From Loripinus fragilis (Eukaryota; Mollusca; Bivalvia; Lucinida; Lucinidae): 64,000 bases of DNA. This document shows, piece after piece, positions 44,932 to 55,028 of the stretch; within the stretch, counting starts at the first letter, position 1; the number at the start of each line of letters is the position of its first letter. A program made the position numbers and the translations under genes. The DNA lies in contig OZ026519.1 in the NCBI GenBank assembly GCA_964019695.1, forward strand, positions 27,123,213-27,187,212, written 5' to 3'. The notes beneath the pieces were generated by a model that saw nothing but the letters and a program-made list of their open reading frames with translations, made no database searches and was not told the DNA's origin.

Positions 44932-45768
44932 TATACTTAAACGCAAAAGAAACGCAACCGTTTTCAATCCACTTTTTCATCCACATGGATCACATTAGGC
45001 TAATTTTCTTAATTATATCCTATGTTCCTGCGCAACGAGTAATGATTTGCCATAAAATGGTTTTGATCACGATTTCCATCCTGACGTTTTAATGACGTCA
45101 GTAAATTTCAACAAATGGACTCTAAAAAGGTGACGTCTCATTCGATTTGAAAACAAACAGATTGATATGATAGCCAGATGTCTGAACTAAAGGAAAACAC
45201 AAAAACAATTTGCAAGTTATTGATTATCAACGCTACCAGTCGCTGCGTTGCTGCATTTCTTTATTGACGTCAACCTACTTTTTCTAAAACAATCATTACA
45301 AATGCATTCCGTTCGATCATGTCGTGATACTTATGACTACTATGCAATGTATTGCGGGTTATACAGTGACATTAAAATTTTTCGATTTTTACTATTCGTT
45401 TGAATAAAAATGGCCATTTACGCAAAAAAGTTAAAGACGTCATTTTAACAAAATGAACGCTGACAGAAACATAAAAGTACCTGATTTGATTTTGTCTACC
45501 CTTTTGCTTTCAAAAACCGATATTGAATTAAAACGTTTTTTCGCAAAGTAGGCACAATTTTTTGAACTTTGTGACATTAAAAATGGGGGTTGCCTTACAT
45601 TTATCGTTGCAGCTCGCCAACCATAAGGCACAGCGGTCTGATTTTGGTGCTGCATGCAAAGCAAATAACGGTACTTAGAGATTTCATTATCGCTGGCTGA
45701 ATTTTTTGATGAAAAAGACAGAACTACCATTTTAGAAAGAGTTGCGTTTCTTTTGCGTTTAAGTATAT
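44932..45768. mobile_element. TIR element rich in CRE-type motifs
   Basis: At least 27 bp are inverted at the tips: TATACTTAAACGCAAAAGAA continuing ACGCAAC, and the mirror at the right, next to TA dinucleotides. Inside are two full TGACGTCA sites (45093, 45265) plus TGACGTCT and AGACGTCA. A minus-strand frame (45440-45730) covers the right third but shows no recognised domain. Confidence 0.8.
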
Positions 45769-46045
45769 AATAATGCAGGCCTCTAGATGAGTTTACATAA
45801 TTAAAAATTAATTTTCTTATTTCTCAAACTAGAGCCACTTATTTCTCAATCAAGATATATGTTATGGGTACTCAAAAAACATTTCAATAAGGTTATTTGA
45901 GCACCCAAAACAAATGTTTAAACTGATAGATAAGATAATAATCACAATTTTATGTTCAAATATTTTGTCAATCTTGTTTTATGAGTTAGTAGCAATTTAT
46001 CATGGGCTGGCCCTTTTGTTTCTGGCTATGACTGATTATTATTAC

Positions 46046-46252
46046 ACTAAAATGTGTCTAAAACGGCCACTCAAAAATAGACAAAACAAAGATCCTAATG
46101 ACAAATCTTAGCTTCATGGAGGTCGAAAGTATTGTAGAATGCTCCCCTTAGAGCATTCTTCAATACTTTTGACCTGCATTAAGTGATAATCGGTCTTGAA
46201 AACCAATATTTGGTCTATTTGAGAGTGGCCATTTTAGACAGGTTTTACTGTA
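46046..46252. mobile_element. Family E MITE
   Basis: The left end is degraded (AATGTGTCTAAAACGGCCAC) and the right end intact (TAGACAGGTTTTACTGTA). The hairpin AGTATTGTAGAATGCTCCCC / AGAGCATTCTTCAATAC is clear. Confidence 0.8.
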
Positions 46253-46526
46253 TACAATTATCTCTAGCTTGGACTGGTCATACATGTAATCTTTTAAGCC
46301 CACTGTGAAGCATAGGTTTGTTAGCTCAGTGCAGTCCCTTTATAACACCCTAATTTGGGTCCATTGGAACTGGTCATGTTCCAAATCATGTTATAAAGGG
46401 ACAAGTTGACAAAGGTATAATAGGAAACTGACCATTCCATGGTCATTTTCCGAAAATTCCTTTGTAAAATTCTATGGTAAAACTATGGGAGCCACTGGAC
46501 ATGACCCTTTTGTAGGGGGTCAACAA

Positions 46527-46732
46527 TGTTAAAGTTTAGGTGTTACTCAAAGGGACATAAATCATATCTGACACAGTTACTTACCTTTGGTGTACTATGA
46601 CGTCATCAACGTCATAGCAACGTTGGATTGTCTTGTGAATGTTACTGTCATGTCTACATGAAGTTCTATTGCTTAAGTGTTGCTAATAAATATTATATCA
46701 ATGGCAGTTGGTGTTTATTATGGGAATTAACA
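46527..46732 (+). repeat. 5' LTR
   Basis: Begins TGTTAAAGTTTAGG and ends GGGAATTAACA. It contains TGACGTCATCAACGTCA at 46598 (one full CRE and a second CGTCA) and AATAAA at 46685, consistent with promoter and polyadenylation functions. Confidence 0.93.
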
Positions 46733-46734
46733 AA

Positions 46735-46752
46735 TGATAGCAGAGCGAGGTT
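46735..46752 (+). promoter_or_regulatory. Primer binding site, initiator-Met-tRNA type
   Basis: TGATAGCAGAGCGAGGTT lies two bases after the LTR. It resembles TGGTAGCAGAGGATGG, the complement of a eukaryotic initiator tRNA-Met 3' end, with an exact TAGCAGAG core. The mismatches leave the exact tRNA open. Confidence 0.65.
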
Positions 46753-46796
46753 ACAAAGATTCTTGGCCTATGGAATAAATTATTTGGAGTTTGGTG

Positions 46797-47335
46797 AATC
46801 CTCAGTGTGGGGGAAAATTTCTACAGTGTACAGGAGAGATCCTCAGTGTGGGGGAAAATTTCTACAGTGTACAGAAGATATCCTCAGTGTGGGGGAAAAT
46901 TTCTACAGAGAACAGAAGAGATCCTCAGTGTGGGGGAAAATTTCTACAGAGAACAGAAGAGATCCTCAGTGTGGGGGAAAATTACTACAGTGTACAGAAG
47001 AGATCCTCAGTGTGGGGGAAAATTGTTAAAAGTTTAAAGAAGAATCCTCAGTGTGGGGGAACATTGTATAGAGTAAACAAGAGATCCTCAGTGTGGGGGA
47101 ACATTGTATATAGTGTAAAGAAGAATCCTCGGCGTGGGGAATATTTATATAGGGCTAGTGTAAAGAAGAATCCTCAGCGTGGGGGATATTTATATAGAGT
47201 GTGAAGAAGAATCCTCGGTGTGGGGGATATTTATATAGAGTGTGAAGAAGAATCCTCGGTGTGGGGGATATTTATATAGAGTGTAAAGAAGAATCCTCAG
47301 TGTGGGGGAACAGTCTGTCTTGTATCTACAATAAG
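46797..47335 (+). repeat. Minisatellite of about 13 units, 40-43 bp, inside the LTR element
   Basis: Each unit starts CCTCAGTGTGGGGGAA(A) and continues with TTTCTACAGTGTACAGAAGA or TTATATAGAGTGTAAAGAAGA. The proximal units are of the first type and the distal units of the second. The frames open across it are repeat artefacts. It occupies the leader between primer site and gag. Confidence 0.92.
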
Positions 47336-47391
47336 AGATCGTCAGTGTTGAGGATTAAATAATTTCATTTTTGGTACATAACAGCATCAGG

Positions 47392-47637
47392 ATGACCACG
47401 AAGATCAACCCACCCTCATTTAACAGTGCAAAATCATATGAGAGGTTTAAGCAAGAGCTACTAGCTTGGAGGGAAATAACTGAACTAAGTAAGAACAAGC
47501 AGGGCATAGCAGTGGCCTTATCCTTGCCAGATGATGATGAAAACAAAATTAAGGATAAGGTATTTGACCAGATAGCACTGGATGAGCTGAAAGATCTCCA
47601 AGAAATATCAATTCCAAGAATTCTGGCAGGAAGATGA
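47392..47637 (+). CDS. Gag-like N-terminal fragment of the LTR element
   Basis: An 81-residue frame beginning MTTKINPPSFNSAKSYERFK and continuing ELLAWREITELSKNKQGIAV and ALSLPDDDENKIKDKVFDQI. I recognise the YERFKQELLAWxxIT... ALSLPDDDENKIxxKVFDQ pattern as the start of gag proteins of LTR elements in invertebrates. It ends at TGA after RILAGR, much shorter than a normal gag, and its last bases overlap the next frame. A start 21 bases upstream (MVHNSIR) is possible; I chose MTTKINPP because the match begins there. Confidence 0.7.
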   Translation: MTTKINPPSFNSAKSYERFKQELLAWREITELSKNKQGIAVALSLPDDDENKIKDKVFDQIALDELKDLQEISIPRILAGR

Positions 47638-47786
47638 ACCCACTGGGAAAAGATGGTAGAGCGCTTACTTGTAAAGCATGTGGTTCCTTCCGTCACATGT
47701 TACCTGAGTGTCCAGATAGTTGGGAGAATATGCAAAAACTGAACATTAGGGATGAAAACATGGTTTTTGAGACCAAGTATTATTAA
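47634..47786 (+). CDS. Gag-like zinc-knuckle fragment of the LTR element
   Basis: A 50-residue frame beginning at the ATG of ATGA, where it overlaps the stop of the previous frame. It contains CKACGSFRHMLPEC, a C-x2-C-x4-H-x4-C zinc knuckle as in nucleocapsid domains, followed by PDSWENMQKLN. The N-terminal and knuckle halves probably belonged to one gag and were brought together by an internal deletion that left them one base out of register; frameshifting or re-initiation is the alternative. Confidence 0.7.
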   Translation: MNPLGKDGRALTCKACGSFRHMLPECPDSWENMQKLNIRDENMVFETKYY

Positions 47787-47950
47787 TTAAGTGCATCATA
47801 GATGTGTTAAACAGTTTTTGATGAAAAATCAACCAGTAATTATTAGCTTAATTTATGTGTAACTTTTATATGAACATACTTTCAATTCAGTATTTGTGAT
47901 ATAACATTTTATTTAAACTTAAAGAGTTTTATTTCCGTCAACAAAGAAAA

Positions 47951-47967
47951 CAAAAAAGAAAAGAAAG
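47951..47967 (+). promoter_or_regulatory. Candidate polypurine tract
   Basis: CAAAAAAGAAAAGAAAG lies nine bases before the 3' LTR. Its distance from the LTR is a little unusual, since such tracts normally abut it. Confidence 0.5.
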
Positions 47968-47976
47968 TATAATTAA

Positions 47977-48182
47977 TGTTAAAGTTTAGGTGTTACTCAA
48001 AGGGACATAAATCATATCTGACACAGTTACTTACCTTTGGTGTACTATGACGTCATCAACGTCATAGCAACGTTGGATTGTCTTGTGAATGTTACTGTCA
48101 TGTCTACATGAAGTTCTATTGCTTAAGTGTTGCTAATAAATATTATATCAATGGCAGTTGGTGTTTATTATGGGAATTAACA
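47977..48182 (+). repeat. 3' LTR
   Basis: Same length as the 5' LTR and no difference seen by eye. It is followed by AACAA at 48183-48187, the target duplication. Confidence 0.93.
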
Positions 48183-49006
48183 AACAATATACCCATATAG
48201 AGGTTAACCGTGATCGATTCACTCAAATTAAACATTGAATCGCGATACAATTTTAGCTGTACCGGTACACAAGCCTTCCCTATGTGTCCATCTAAAAATT
48301 GCAAGAAAATATCCATTATTGGCTTTGAAATTGCACGAAATTTGGGTCGTTTTCAAAACTGGAAGCTGGAAAAAAAGAGGAAGAAAAGAGGCTGTGGTAT
48401 AATTAGTGACAAGAACTTTCACAAAAGTTGACTGTGTCTAACAGCATATCACCATCTTTCAAGCTTTGGAAGATGTTAATTCTGTATGACAGACATCAAT
48501 GTGAGCCATAGCATATTGTTTATGAATATTTTACACATTTTCTATTCCCTATTTAAGTTATTTTCGCATTTCAAATACCAACACACCATTTGTAAAACTT
48601 GTACATATTGGTTTGTGTTGCAAATTAGACCAACAGGCAACAGCTACTGCGGTTTCAACAAAGGGCGGATGACAATCACGAATTATTGTAGTGAAAAAAG
48701 CTAAATTACGATCATTACTCCTGGAAAAGCAACCGATGGACACAAGGAGCCGCTGAAAATATGACAGTGTGTAATAGATGCCAATTCATGACCCTTGAAT
48801 TATATAACAATACTTAACTAGGGGCAGTAATAGACAGAACTAAAGATACTGGATGTATAACAATATGTATTGAAATACAGGTTTTCCATATCGCATTATG
48901 CTTTTTGCCCTATCGTTGCACCCCTACCCTTTTGTATTCAAATTAATTTTATAATGAGGTGCGTTATAAAGGGACTGTACTGTATTCTGTTTTATTTTTG
49001 TGACAG

Positions 49007-49100
49007 GAGTCAACTGTGACGGAGGAGAATTGTCGGGAAATCATCGCTGTCTATGAACCTCAACCACAGATGAAGAAGTTAGAGAGAATGAGTCTTATTG
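49007..49100 (+). CDS. PLCD: Phospholipase C, exon 9 (EF-hand C-terminal part)
   Basis: It encodes ESTVTEENCREIIAVYEPQP and QMKKLERMSLI plus one base, from acceptor GTGACAG to donor GTGAGT. It matches the family segment with a conserved II..YEP before the X domain. The 22-base pyrimidine tract (TTCTGTTTTATTTTTGTGACAG) begins exactly where family J ends. Confidence 0.92.
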
Positions 49101-50155
49101 GTGAGTTCAAAAATATTAAGCGAGTATGACAAGTCTACTATGACATGCTTGATGCTCTTTTCCGTAGCTTTTCAGGAAACGTAAGTGTTACTAGCCCCAT
49201 TAAACACTATAATGAAAGGTATGACAGGAATACAGACTAACAATTTTTCTCCAGGAGCAAGCTGGGTCCCTAAAATAAAATGATAGGGGGCCCAGCCCAA
49301 AACTGAGGGGCCCAGGATTCAGCTGAAAATTGAACTCATTTCATCATAATTCATTTGCTTTAGTTTTGCTCATAACCCTCAAAATCTGTATTCCTCAATT
49401 ATTAACTACAGGCCATTGACATTATGTTACAGCTGTAAAAATGCCAATTTATTTACCTAAGATATACTTCTTGCCGTCGACTAGAACTGGAGATCATGTA
49501 AATACGAGCAGTTTATGGGATTTTTACAGTTTTATACAGAGAGAGTCAAAGGCCTGTGTATTAACCATATAAGAAACTGTATTTGGAATCAGCTGAATGA
49601 AGATTTGTAAACTTAACAGCTAGTGTCGGATTTGATGTACATACTACCCTTTTTCAGGGGCAAGCTGGGCCCCTAAACATTTAGTTTTAGGGGCACAGCC
49701 CAAATTTTAGGGGCACTGGGCTACTGGGCCCCTGTTAGTCTTTTTCCCTGTATGATGTTTTGTATAAGTGCTGAATAATTCATCAAAAGATATCCAAAAA
49801 GTGTGGAGAGCATTGGCTCAGTTGCAGATCAAATGGTTTCTTGTTCATGACTCACTGCTGGGAGAATCTATGTGTTGTGTCACTTATTAAGATAATTTAA
49901 CCTCTGCTTATAAGCATTGGGTCAACCCAGACAGGAAATCATCCTGATATGACTTAAAATTGTGGGAAAACAAACAAAATATCGGAAAGTCTATATATAG
50001 TCACATACATTGGCTGAAATATATAAATCAATTTACATTTTAGTTTAAAATATAGAACATACCAAATGACTTGCTATAATTTCTTTTGCAGTTGTCTGTT
50101 ATTAGAGCAGATTTACAACTCCAAATTATAGTTTTGCTTAATTTCTCAAAATATA

Positions 50156-53100
50156 TATACTGAACGAAACTTCTAAACCGCCAGTTAACAAAACACATTT
50201 TTTCACTATAGCTCATTTATTATTAAACTGTTTGAAGTGATATTTGACACAGAATATTTGGGCACATGTATCTGTCCATTGAACATAACAAAGTTTGATT
50301 CAATAAGGATGTTCATTTATGCCTAGCGATAGAGTACTAATACCGGTTTTGCACGTGGCATACGATGCTAAATGTTTTTCGCCTTGTGTATAGTCATATT
50401 TTCATCGACAACTATCCAACAACTTAAATTTATCACAAAAAATGTCAACATTTGGGTTGTATGAGTATAAAGTAAAGGGGTCGGGCTGTGGGTTCAATCG
50501 AAAATGGAGCCTCGCTGAGACTGGTTCATAATTTATCATAAAGTTTGACATGTTTTGATAGAGCCGAAATTTACACCACAATAGTCCGGTTGAAAACCAG
50601 AATGACCTGGAACTTGATTTTAAAGTTTTTTTCTTTGTTGATTCTTTTTGTTGAGGCATTGTACTTGATGAATCCAAGTGATGCCACTCTGGCATCATTG
50701 AGCGTTTTGAAATATTCAAGATGGTGTCCAAGATGGCCGCCAGTTAGGTTCCTAAGGCCTATATGACCAACATACTCGATCAAACGCATTTTAATTTTGA
50801 CTTTTTATCAATGTTTAGAGGCCTAATAATACAAACGATTAAAATGAAGCATTCACAGGTTTGATTCACAAGGTTGAAATAGTGAAGATGTGTCCAAGAT
50901 GGTCGCCATGTAAAGCAAAAATCAACCTGAAATCAAATTTGCAGTTAGTAACTATATCTGATAGTTTTCGGTTGTATTTGGAGAATGTGACTGGCATGTT
51001 ATTGTTGTTTTTCAGCGTTGTAATATATTTAAGATGACGTTCAAGATGGCAGCAATAACAGGGTGGGGAATCACATGGTTTTTGCTATAATACACTGCAT
51101 GAAAAAAAATAACAGACTCTTAAAGTTTCGTAATGGTAATGTTTTTGTCTTTGTTCTGGGAATCGTATCCATATGCACTTTCCAGACCACTTTTGGCCTG
51201 ATCTGATAATACCATAATATCATATTATTCTCATAAAAATCCTACTTTGCGAAAACATCCCTCCAAAAAATAAAGTGATAAATGCCGGGGTATACTAAAT
51301 GGACGATTATTATAACTGGAATCTGTGTGCCAGAGTGTTTGATCAAAGTACAAAGTAAGTAAGGGTGCAAAGATCAGGAATAAATACAATCAAGTACCAC
51401 ACCTGACCCAGGATACCAAGGGGTATGTGACAAACTTACAATTAGACACCACAAACGAGAGCCAAGAGGTCAGCCCTTTTCCAGCAGGTGACCACAAGGC
51501 ACATATTAACAGGCGCGCACAAAGGCATAGCAAACACAAGACAGAAAAAACATAAAAGATCCACAAACCTTTTTTGAATCAAAATGGGGAAAAAGTCAGC
51601 TGGATGGATGGATAAAATTTCAAAAAAAACTTCTGGAGTATAGTGTATCGACACAAATAAAAACAACCCCTGAGTAAGGTATCTGCATGCTGCATATGTT
51701 CCTTACCATCTTGACTGCTGGTTGGTACAGGCCTGCTGAGCCGGTGCAATTGTAACAACCATTACTACTTTTCTGGGCTGTTGTTAGCGCAACAGACAGC
51801 ACAGATTGTTGGATATTGCTACAGCAAATATGTATGCTGGTCGGGTGCAAGTGTATCGGACATGCATGCTTGTAGGTACAAGTTTGCAGAATGATATGAC
51901 TGCTGGTTAAATGCAACTGTTAAAGACATGAGAAATGGCAAGTGCAATTGTTACAGACATGGCTGATGGTCAGGTGCAAATGTAATATACATGGATGCTG
52001 ATAAGATGAAACTGTAACAGACATGCATACTGATAGTATGCAACTTATATAGACATGGCTGCTAGTCAGGTACAACTGTAAAATACATGCATGATGGTCT
52101 GGTGCAAATTTGCTTACCAGCCCGTTAGTTGGGTATGAGGATAGCACATATCTGCGGGACTGAGGCAAGTGTAACATATATAACTGTTGGTTCAGCCACA
52201 AAACTACAGGTTTGCTTGTTAATTGCAACTGATTCAAACATATCTGCTGGTAGATGCAATTCTAACAAACATGCATGCTGGTAGAGTTTAATTGTAACCG
52301 ATGTGCAAGGTGGTCGGGTGCAACTGAAACAAACATGCCTGTTGGTTCAATGCAACGTTTAAAACATGGGTACTGCAACATGCCAACTAGTCTCGTGAAG
52401 CTGTTACAGACATAACTGCTTGGTTTCAGACACATGTGCTGATCCACTGCCACATAATCAAACATGCGTAATGGTAAATAAGTCTGCTGACCATGTGGCA
52501 ATGATGCCTGGGATGCTGGTCGGGAGAAAGTAGAACAGACATGCACACTGGCCTGATGTAACTTGAACAGACATGCCCGCGGATCCAGTGTAACAGTACC
52601 CAGCATTCCTGTTAGCTGGGTGCAATTGTAACATACATTATTGCTGGTGTGATGTAACTAACACTCATGACTGCTGGCCTAGAGTCTCGTTAAACGGCAT
52701 GTGTGCTGGTTCAGTACCACATCATTAAATACGCCTGATGTTAAGGATGTTAGATATGATGAGCTGGTGGCATTACGTGGCCGCTGTTCAGTGAAACTTC
52801 AACAGATATATCTGCGAATTTGGTAGTATTCAATGAAACATGCCTCCTTGTCCATTGGAAATCAAAGAGAAAAGCTACTTGACCGATGCCCCTCCATCAG
52901 ACATGCCAACTAGCAATGTGAAACTTTATCAGCCAAGACTGCCACATTGTAAATACAACATACATGGTGTGTAGAGAGATGTTATGTCGCTGCAGCTACA
53001 ACATATATGCCTGCTGGCCTAGTGTTACTGTCACCAACACCGCTGCGGTTCAAACATGCCTACTGGTTGAGTGCTGCTGCAAGATGGATGCTTGCTGGAC

Positions 53101-55028
53101 TGTGGCCACTCAATTAGTATGCCTGCTGACCTTTTGTCACTCAATATTGCATGTCTGCTGGCGTTGCGCTTCTCTATCTGCTATACCTGCTGATATGGTG
53201 TCTCACTATCAGCCGTGCCTGCTGGTATGGTATCTCACTATCAGCCGTGCCTGGTGACGTGGTGCTTCATTATAGGTCATGCCTTTTTATTTGGTACCTT
53301 ACTGACAGCCATGCGTGTTGGTGTGGTGCCTCACTATAGGCCATGCCTTTTGGTGTGGTGCCTCACTGTAGGTCATGTCTTCTGGTGTGGTGCCTCACTA
53401 TCAGCCATGCCTGTTGGCGTGGTACCTCACTATAGGCCATGCCTGCTGGTCCGTTTTGCACTTCAACTGACATTTTGACTTAGTTGCATGCAGAGCCAAG
53501 TGGGATGGCTACTCTTACAGAGGTGTCATTACATCAGACATGTCTGCTGATCCGGAGCCACTCTCAGACATGCCTGCTTGTACAGTGCAACTCTATGACA
53601 TGCACGCTGGGTTCATTTATTCAGATACTTGTGTTTGTAAATTGCTTCTATATCAGGCAAGAAATCTGGTATGTTACAAATCCACCAGACATGCCTACAG
53701 GTAAGGTGCGGCTCCCACGGGTTTGTAAAACTTACCAGCTACCAGCCTGGACGCCATCTTAAATATATCAAATTCTGAGTGATGCATCAGCTGCATCACT
53801 GGGATGCTACAAGGATGATGTCTGTAACTCCAGAATCAGTAAAATCAGCATTTTGCATGCAAATCCCTGGAGTTTGTCGTCGTAAACTGCCATTTTGGCG
53901 GCCATTTTGTTTGCATTCTGCCGGTATTTAATTTTTATATATTTGTTAGAAGCTAAGTGTCTTCAACTAGTTTCCAACTTCATAGCTAACAATTTAAGGA
54001 AAAAAATGGGTTTGAGACATTTTTCCATATCACACATTTTTTTCACTTATAATTGGCCTCCATCATGGAAGCCATCATGGATGCCATCTTGGATATATCG
54101 AAATGCTCAATGATGCCAGAGTGGCATCACTCTGATTTTTCAAGGACAATGTATGCATTTCCAGAATCAGCAAAGAAAAAAAGTTTAAAATCAAGTTCCA
54201 GGTCCTCCTAAAATTCGCCCAAATTCTGCTGGACTACAACCTGTTGATCATTTTTAATTTTTGCACTCGTATGACGAGAAAAATCGACAAAAACTGAATT
54301 TTATGTATGTCATAAAATGTCCTGTATAGCTATAGTCCACTATACCTTGGTGTGGTGATGCACGAATACTGCATTGGAACTTCGGAAGTTTCGAGATTGA
54401 TGTGCAGTACACGGTTAATGGTTGACGGATGTTTCAATAATATTGTAGCCAAAAACATTTAACCACCAAAACACATTTCTGTGTTCTTTAGGCCATATGG
54501 GCCTCCATAGGCGCACTGAATTGCGTGAAAATTGCTACTTTATTACAAAATAAACATGATAGTGTTCAAAAATGTCCATTTACAGCACCAGAAAGATTCA
54601 ATAATATTGTGGACAAAACCATGTCATCTCCATAAAGCATTCTTGTGTTGTTTTATGTCACATGGGCTTCCATAAGAGCATTGTGGATTACCTGAAAATT
54701 CCTACTTAATAAAAGCGAAAACACACAAATATTCAATAATGTCCATTTATAACACCATAAAGTTGGTGTTTTTCACATTAGTTCATGGAATACTCGGTTT
54801 TAAGAGATGAGTTCAAATTTTAGCGTTTGTGTGAAAATTAATGCGATGGTGCCTTTATACAGTCTATCGATTGAGCATGTTAATTCCCGATTTATGGAAA
54901 CGAAATTTTGACAGGTTCTGTTTAATTGAGTTTTCCACATTGAGTGTAAATTGTACCAATGTGTGTATCATATATGTTAAGATATATGAGAAAATATCGA
55001 CTGGCGGTCTGGAAGTTTCGTTCAGTAT
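50156..55028. mobile_element. Large element with long inverted arms around a minisatellite (about 4.9 kb)
   Basis: The tips are TATACTGAACGAAACTT and AAGTTTCGTTCAGTATA. The arms continue inward: GACCTGGAACTTGATTTTAAA (about 50607) is mirrored near 54190, GTGATGCCACTCTGGCATCA (about 50678) near 54111, and TATATTTAAGATGACGTTCA (about 51022) near 53750. The left arm is about 0.9 kb and the right about 1.3 kb, diverged by indels. The centre is repetitive. No transposase seen. The right tip is 84 bases before exon 10. Confidence 0.8.
51660..53720. repeat. Diverged minisatellite of ACATGCcTGCTGGT words
   Basis: CATGCCTGCTGGT-like phrases, alternating with GGTGCAACTGTAACAGAC (left part) or GGTGTGGTGCCTCACTATAG (53150-53450), recur every 35-65 bases for 2 kb. 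Many overlapping short frames on both strands, rich in Cys and Trp or His, derive from this and are not genes. Confidence 0.8.

Larger units (their letters stand above)
46527..48182 (+). mobile_element. Complete non-autonomous LTR retrotransposon with gag remnant (TR-GAG-like)
   Basis: Two 206-bp direct repeats (46527-46732 and 47977-48182) appear identical by eye, start TGTTAA and end TTAACA, and are flanked by the 5-bp duplication AACAA. A primer site TGATAGCAGAGCGAGG follows the first LTR; a purine-rich tract precedes the second. The interior holds a minisatellite and two short gag-like frames and no protease, reverse transcriptase or integrase, so it must use enzymes in trans. The plus orientation is given by the primer site and gag. 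Confidence 0.93.
46513..48926. mobile_element. hAT-like element nested in family J, itself split by an LTR element
   Basis: The ends are TAGGGGGTCAACAA on the left and TCGTTGCACCCCTA on the right (complement TAGGGGTGCAACGA). The 8-bp duplication CCCTTTTG lies at 46505-46512 and 48927-48934. Without the LTR insertion it is about 0.75 kb and encodes nothing recognisable, so it is a non-autonomous hAT. Confidence 0.85.
46329..48983. mobile_element. Palindromic MITE, family J, split by a nested insertion
   Basis: The left part is 46329-46512 (CAGTGCAGTCCCTTTATAAC start) and the right part 48935-48983 (GCGTTATAAAGGGACTGTAC end). The uninterrupted relative at 63405-63650 shows the same ends and similar middle (CATGGTCATTTTCC, AATTCCTTTGTA). 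Its right end lies just 23 bases before exon 9, so the exon's pyrimidine tract directly abuts it. Confidence 0.85.
43474..49006 (+). other. Intron 8
   Basis: About 5.5 kb. Besides the listed elements it holds a decayed family F copy (45800-45970). The stretch 43830-44110 and 44490-44930 is AT-rich and unremarkable. Confidence 0.6.

Noticed and set aside
45440..45730. 96-residue minus-strand frame as a gene
   Set aside because: Contained in the TIR element, no recognised domain, AT-rich codon use without structure.
46628..47204. Overlapping frames of up to 137 residues with repeated Gly-Gly-Lys and Val-Gly-Glu-Asn motifs
   Set aside because: They follow the minisatellite inside the LTR element in all three registers, and parts start in the LTR itself.
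48210..48431. 73-residue Lys-rich frame as a transposase fragment
   Set aside because: It lies in the hAT-like element, but no hAT dimerisation or catalytic motif can be seen in it.
51620..53762. Many 60-114 residue frames rich in Cys, His and Trp on both strands
   Set aside because: They lie in the intron 9 minisatellite, overlap on both strands and have no domain pattern.
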